Assembly (NCBI RefSeq): GCF_037893185.1
Contig: NZ_CP140772.1
Location: 4,278,001 to 4,342,000 of the forward strand
Reading direction: 5' to 3'
DNA: 64,000 bases
DNA from: Chitinophaga sp. 180180018-3
GTDB taxonomy: Bacteria; Bacteroidota; Bacteroidia; Chitinophagales; Chitinophagaceae
This document shows positions 63,759 through 64,000 of the stretch, piece by piece; the first letter of the stretch is position 1, and the number at the start of each line of letters is the position of its first letter. A program made the translations under genes and the position numbers. A model generated the notes under the pieces. The model made no database searches. It saw nothing but the letters and a program-made list of their open reading frames with translations, and was not told where the DNA came from.

Positions 63759-64000
63759 TTACTGTACTACCAGATTAAATCCGGCTCCCATTCCCTTTGT
63801 ACGTGTCCAGGCTGCTTCACTTGTTTTCCGGTGATAGGTACTCGAGTTTAAAAACCCTGCAGAAAAGAAGATAGCACCATGGCTGACCGCTGCAGTGCCT
63901 GCTAACCATTCCAGTGAAACAAGAACCTCTCCTTTCAGCTGCAGATGATACGGGGTAAGATCTATTTTATACGCTCCCGTTTTGTTGCCTATCGACACAA
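63759..64000 (-). CDS. 3' end of an outer-membrane/regulatory-domain protein
   Basis: Only the last 80 or so codons are in the window; the frame continues past the right edge. The sequence (KIDLTPYHLQLKGEVLVSLEWL..., FFSAGFLNSSTYHRKTSEAAWTRTKGMGAGFNLVVQ) resembles the C-terminal region of Bacteroidota proteins with a carboxypeptidase-like regulatory domain, where alternating residues form a beta strand. Function cannot be judged from this portion. Confidence 0.55.
   Translation of the reverse strand, partial: VSIGNKTGAYKIDLTPYHLQLKGEVLVSLEWLAGTAAVSHGAIFFSAGFLNSSTYHRKTSEAAWTRTKGMGAGFNLVVQ

Overview
The window looks like a chromosomal segment of a Bacteroidota bacterium, most plausibly a Chitinophaga-like member of the Chitinophagaceae (inference from gene content, not from a database search). 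The evidence is a SusC/SusD pair with its ECF sigma factor and FecR-type anti-sigma, a PorP/SprF protein next to a giant repeat protein with a gliding-motility (type IX secretion, type B) C-terminal domain, 800-residue FtsX-type permeases, many AraC regulators, weak Shine-Dalgarno sites, and at least one good TTTG-N19-TAnnTTTG promoter. No rRNA, tRNA, CRISPR array, transposase or integrase was recognised.

Layout. 1-7.2 kb: the end of a GNAT acetyltransferase, a secreted protein with a degenerate metallopeptidase-like motif, an operon of an HTH-pentapeptide-repeat fusion protein and a DrrA/DrrB-like ABC exporter, a convergent NmrA-type reductase/AraC pair, and a small membrane protein/XRE pair. 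7.2-28.3 kb: a polysaccharide-utilisation-type locus read almost entirely on the minus strand: sigma factor, FecR, SusC, SusD, then eight tightly packed genes (symporter, GATase1-like protein, ceramidase-like protein, helical-toroid protein, sialate O-acetylesterase, GH172, GH43, HisD-like dehydrogenase), followed by an AraC regulator and a divergent GH123/DUF4091 protein. Glycan would be bound and imported by SusCD, trimmed in the periplasm, taken into the cytosol by the symporter, and oxidised there by the HisD-like enzyme.

28.3-34.1 kb: an SDR/AraC pair, an internally deleted amidinotransferase remnant, an acyltransferase, and a three-gene cassette of an Asp/Asn hydroxylase-like enzyme, a sulfotransferase and an APS kinase, which together could hydroxylate and then sulfate a target.

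34.1-47.1 kb, the most unusual region: a compact minus-strand operon encoding a phage-tail-collar (MdpB-like) protein, a substrate-binding-protein-like protein without signal peptide, a 3008-residue type IX-secreted adhesin built from an exact 1905-bp super-repeat, and a PorP/SprF partner. An oxidoreductase gene with a good promoter lies just upstream and may head the operon.

47.2-64 kb: an FtsX permease, a pair of secreted glycosidase-like proteins, a quinoprotein/cytochrome c lipoprotein, an AT-rich AraC/SDR pair, another AraC regulator, a nitrilase-superfamily amidohydrolase, an uncharacterised protein, a P-loop kinase with a doubtful N-terminus, and the 3' end of an outer-membrane-type protein running off the window.
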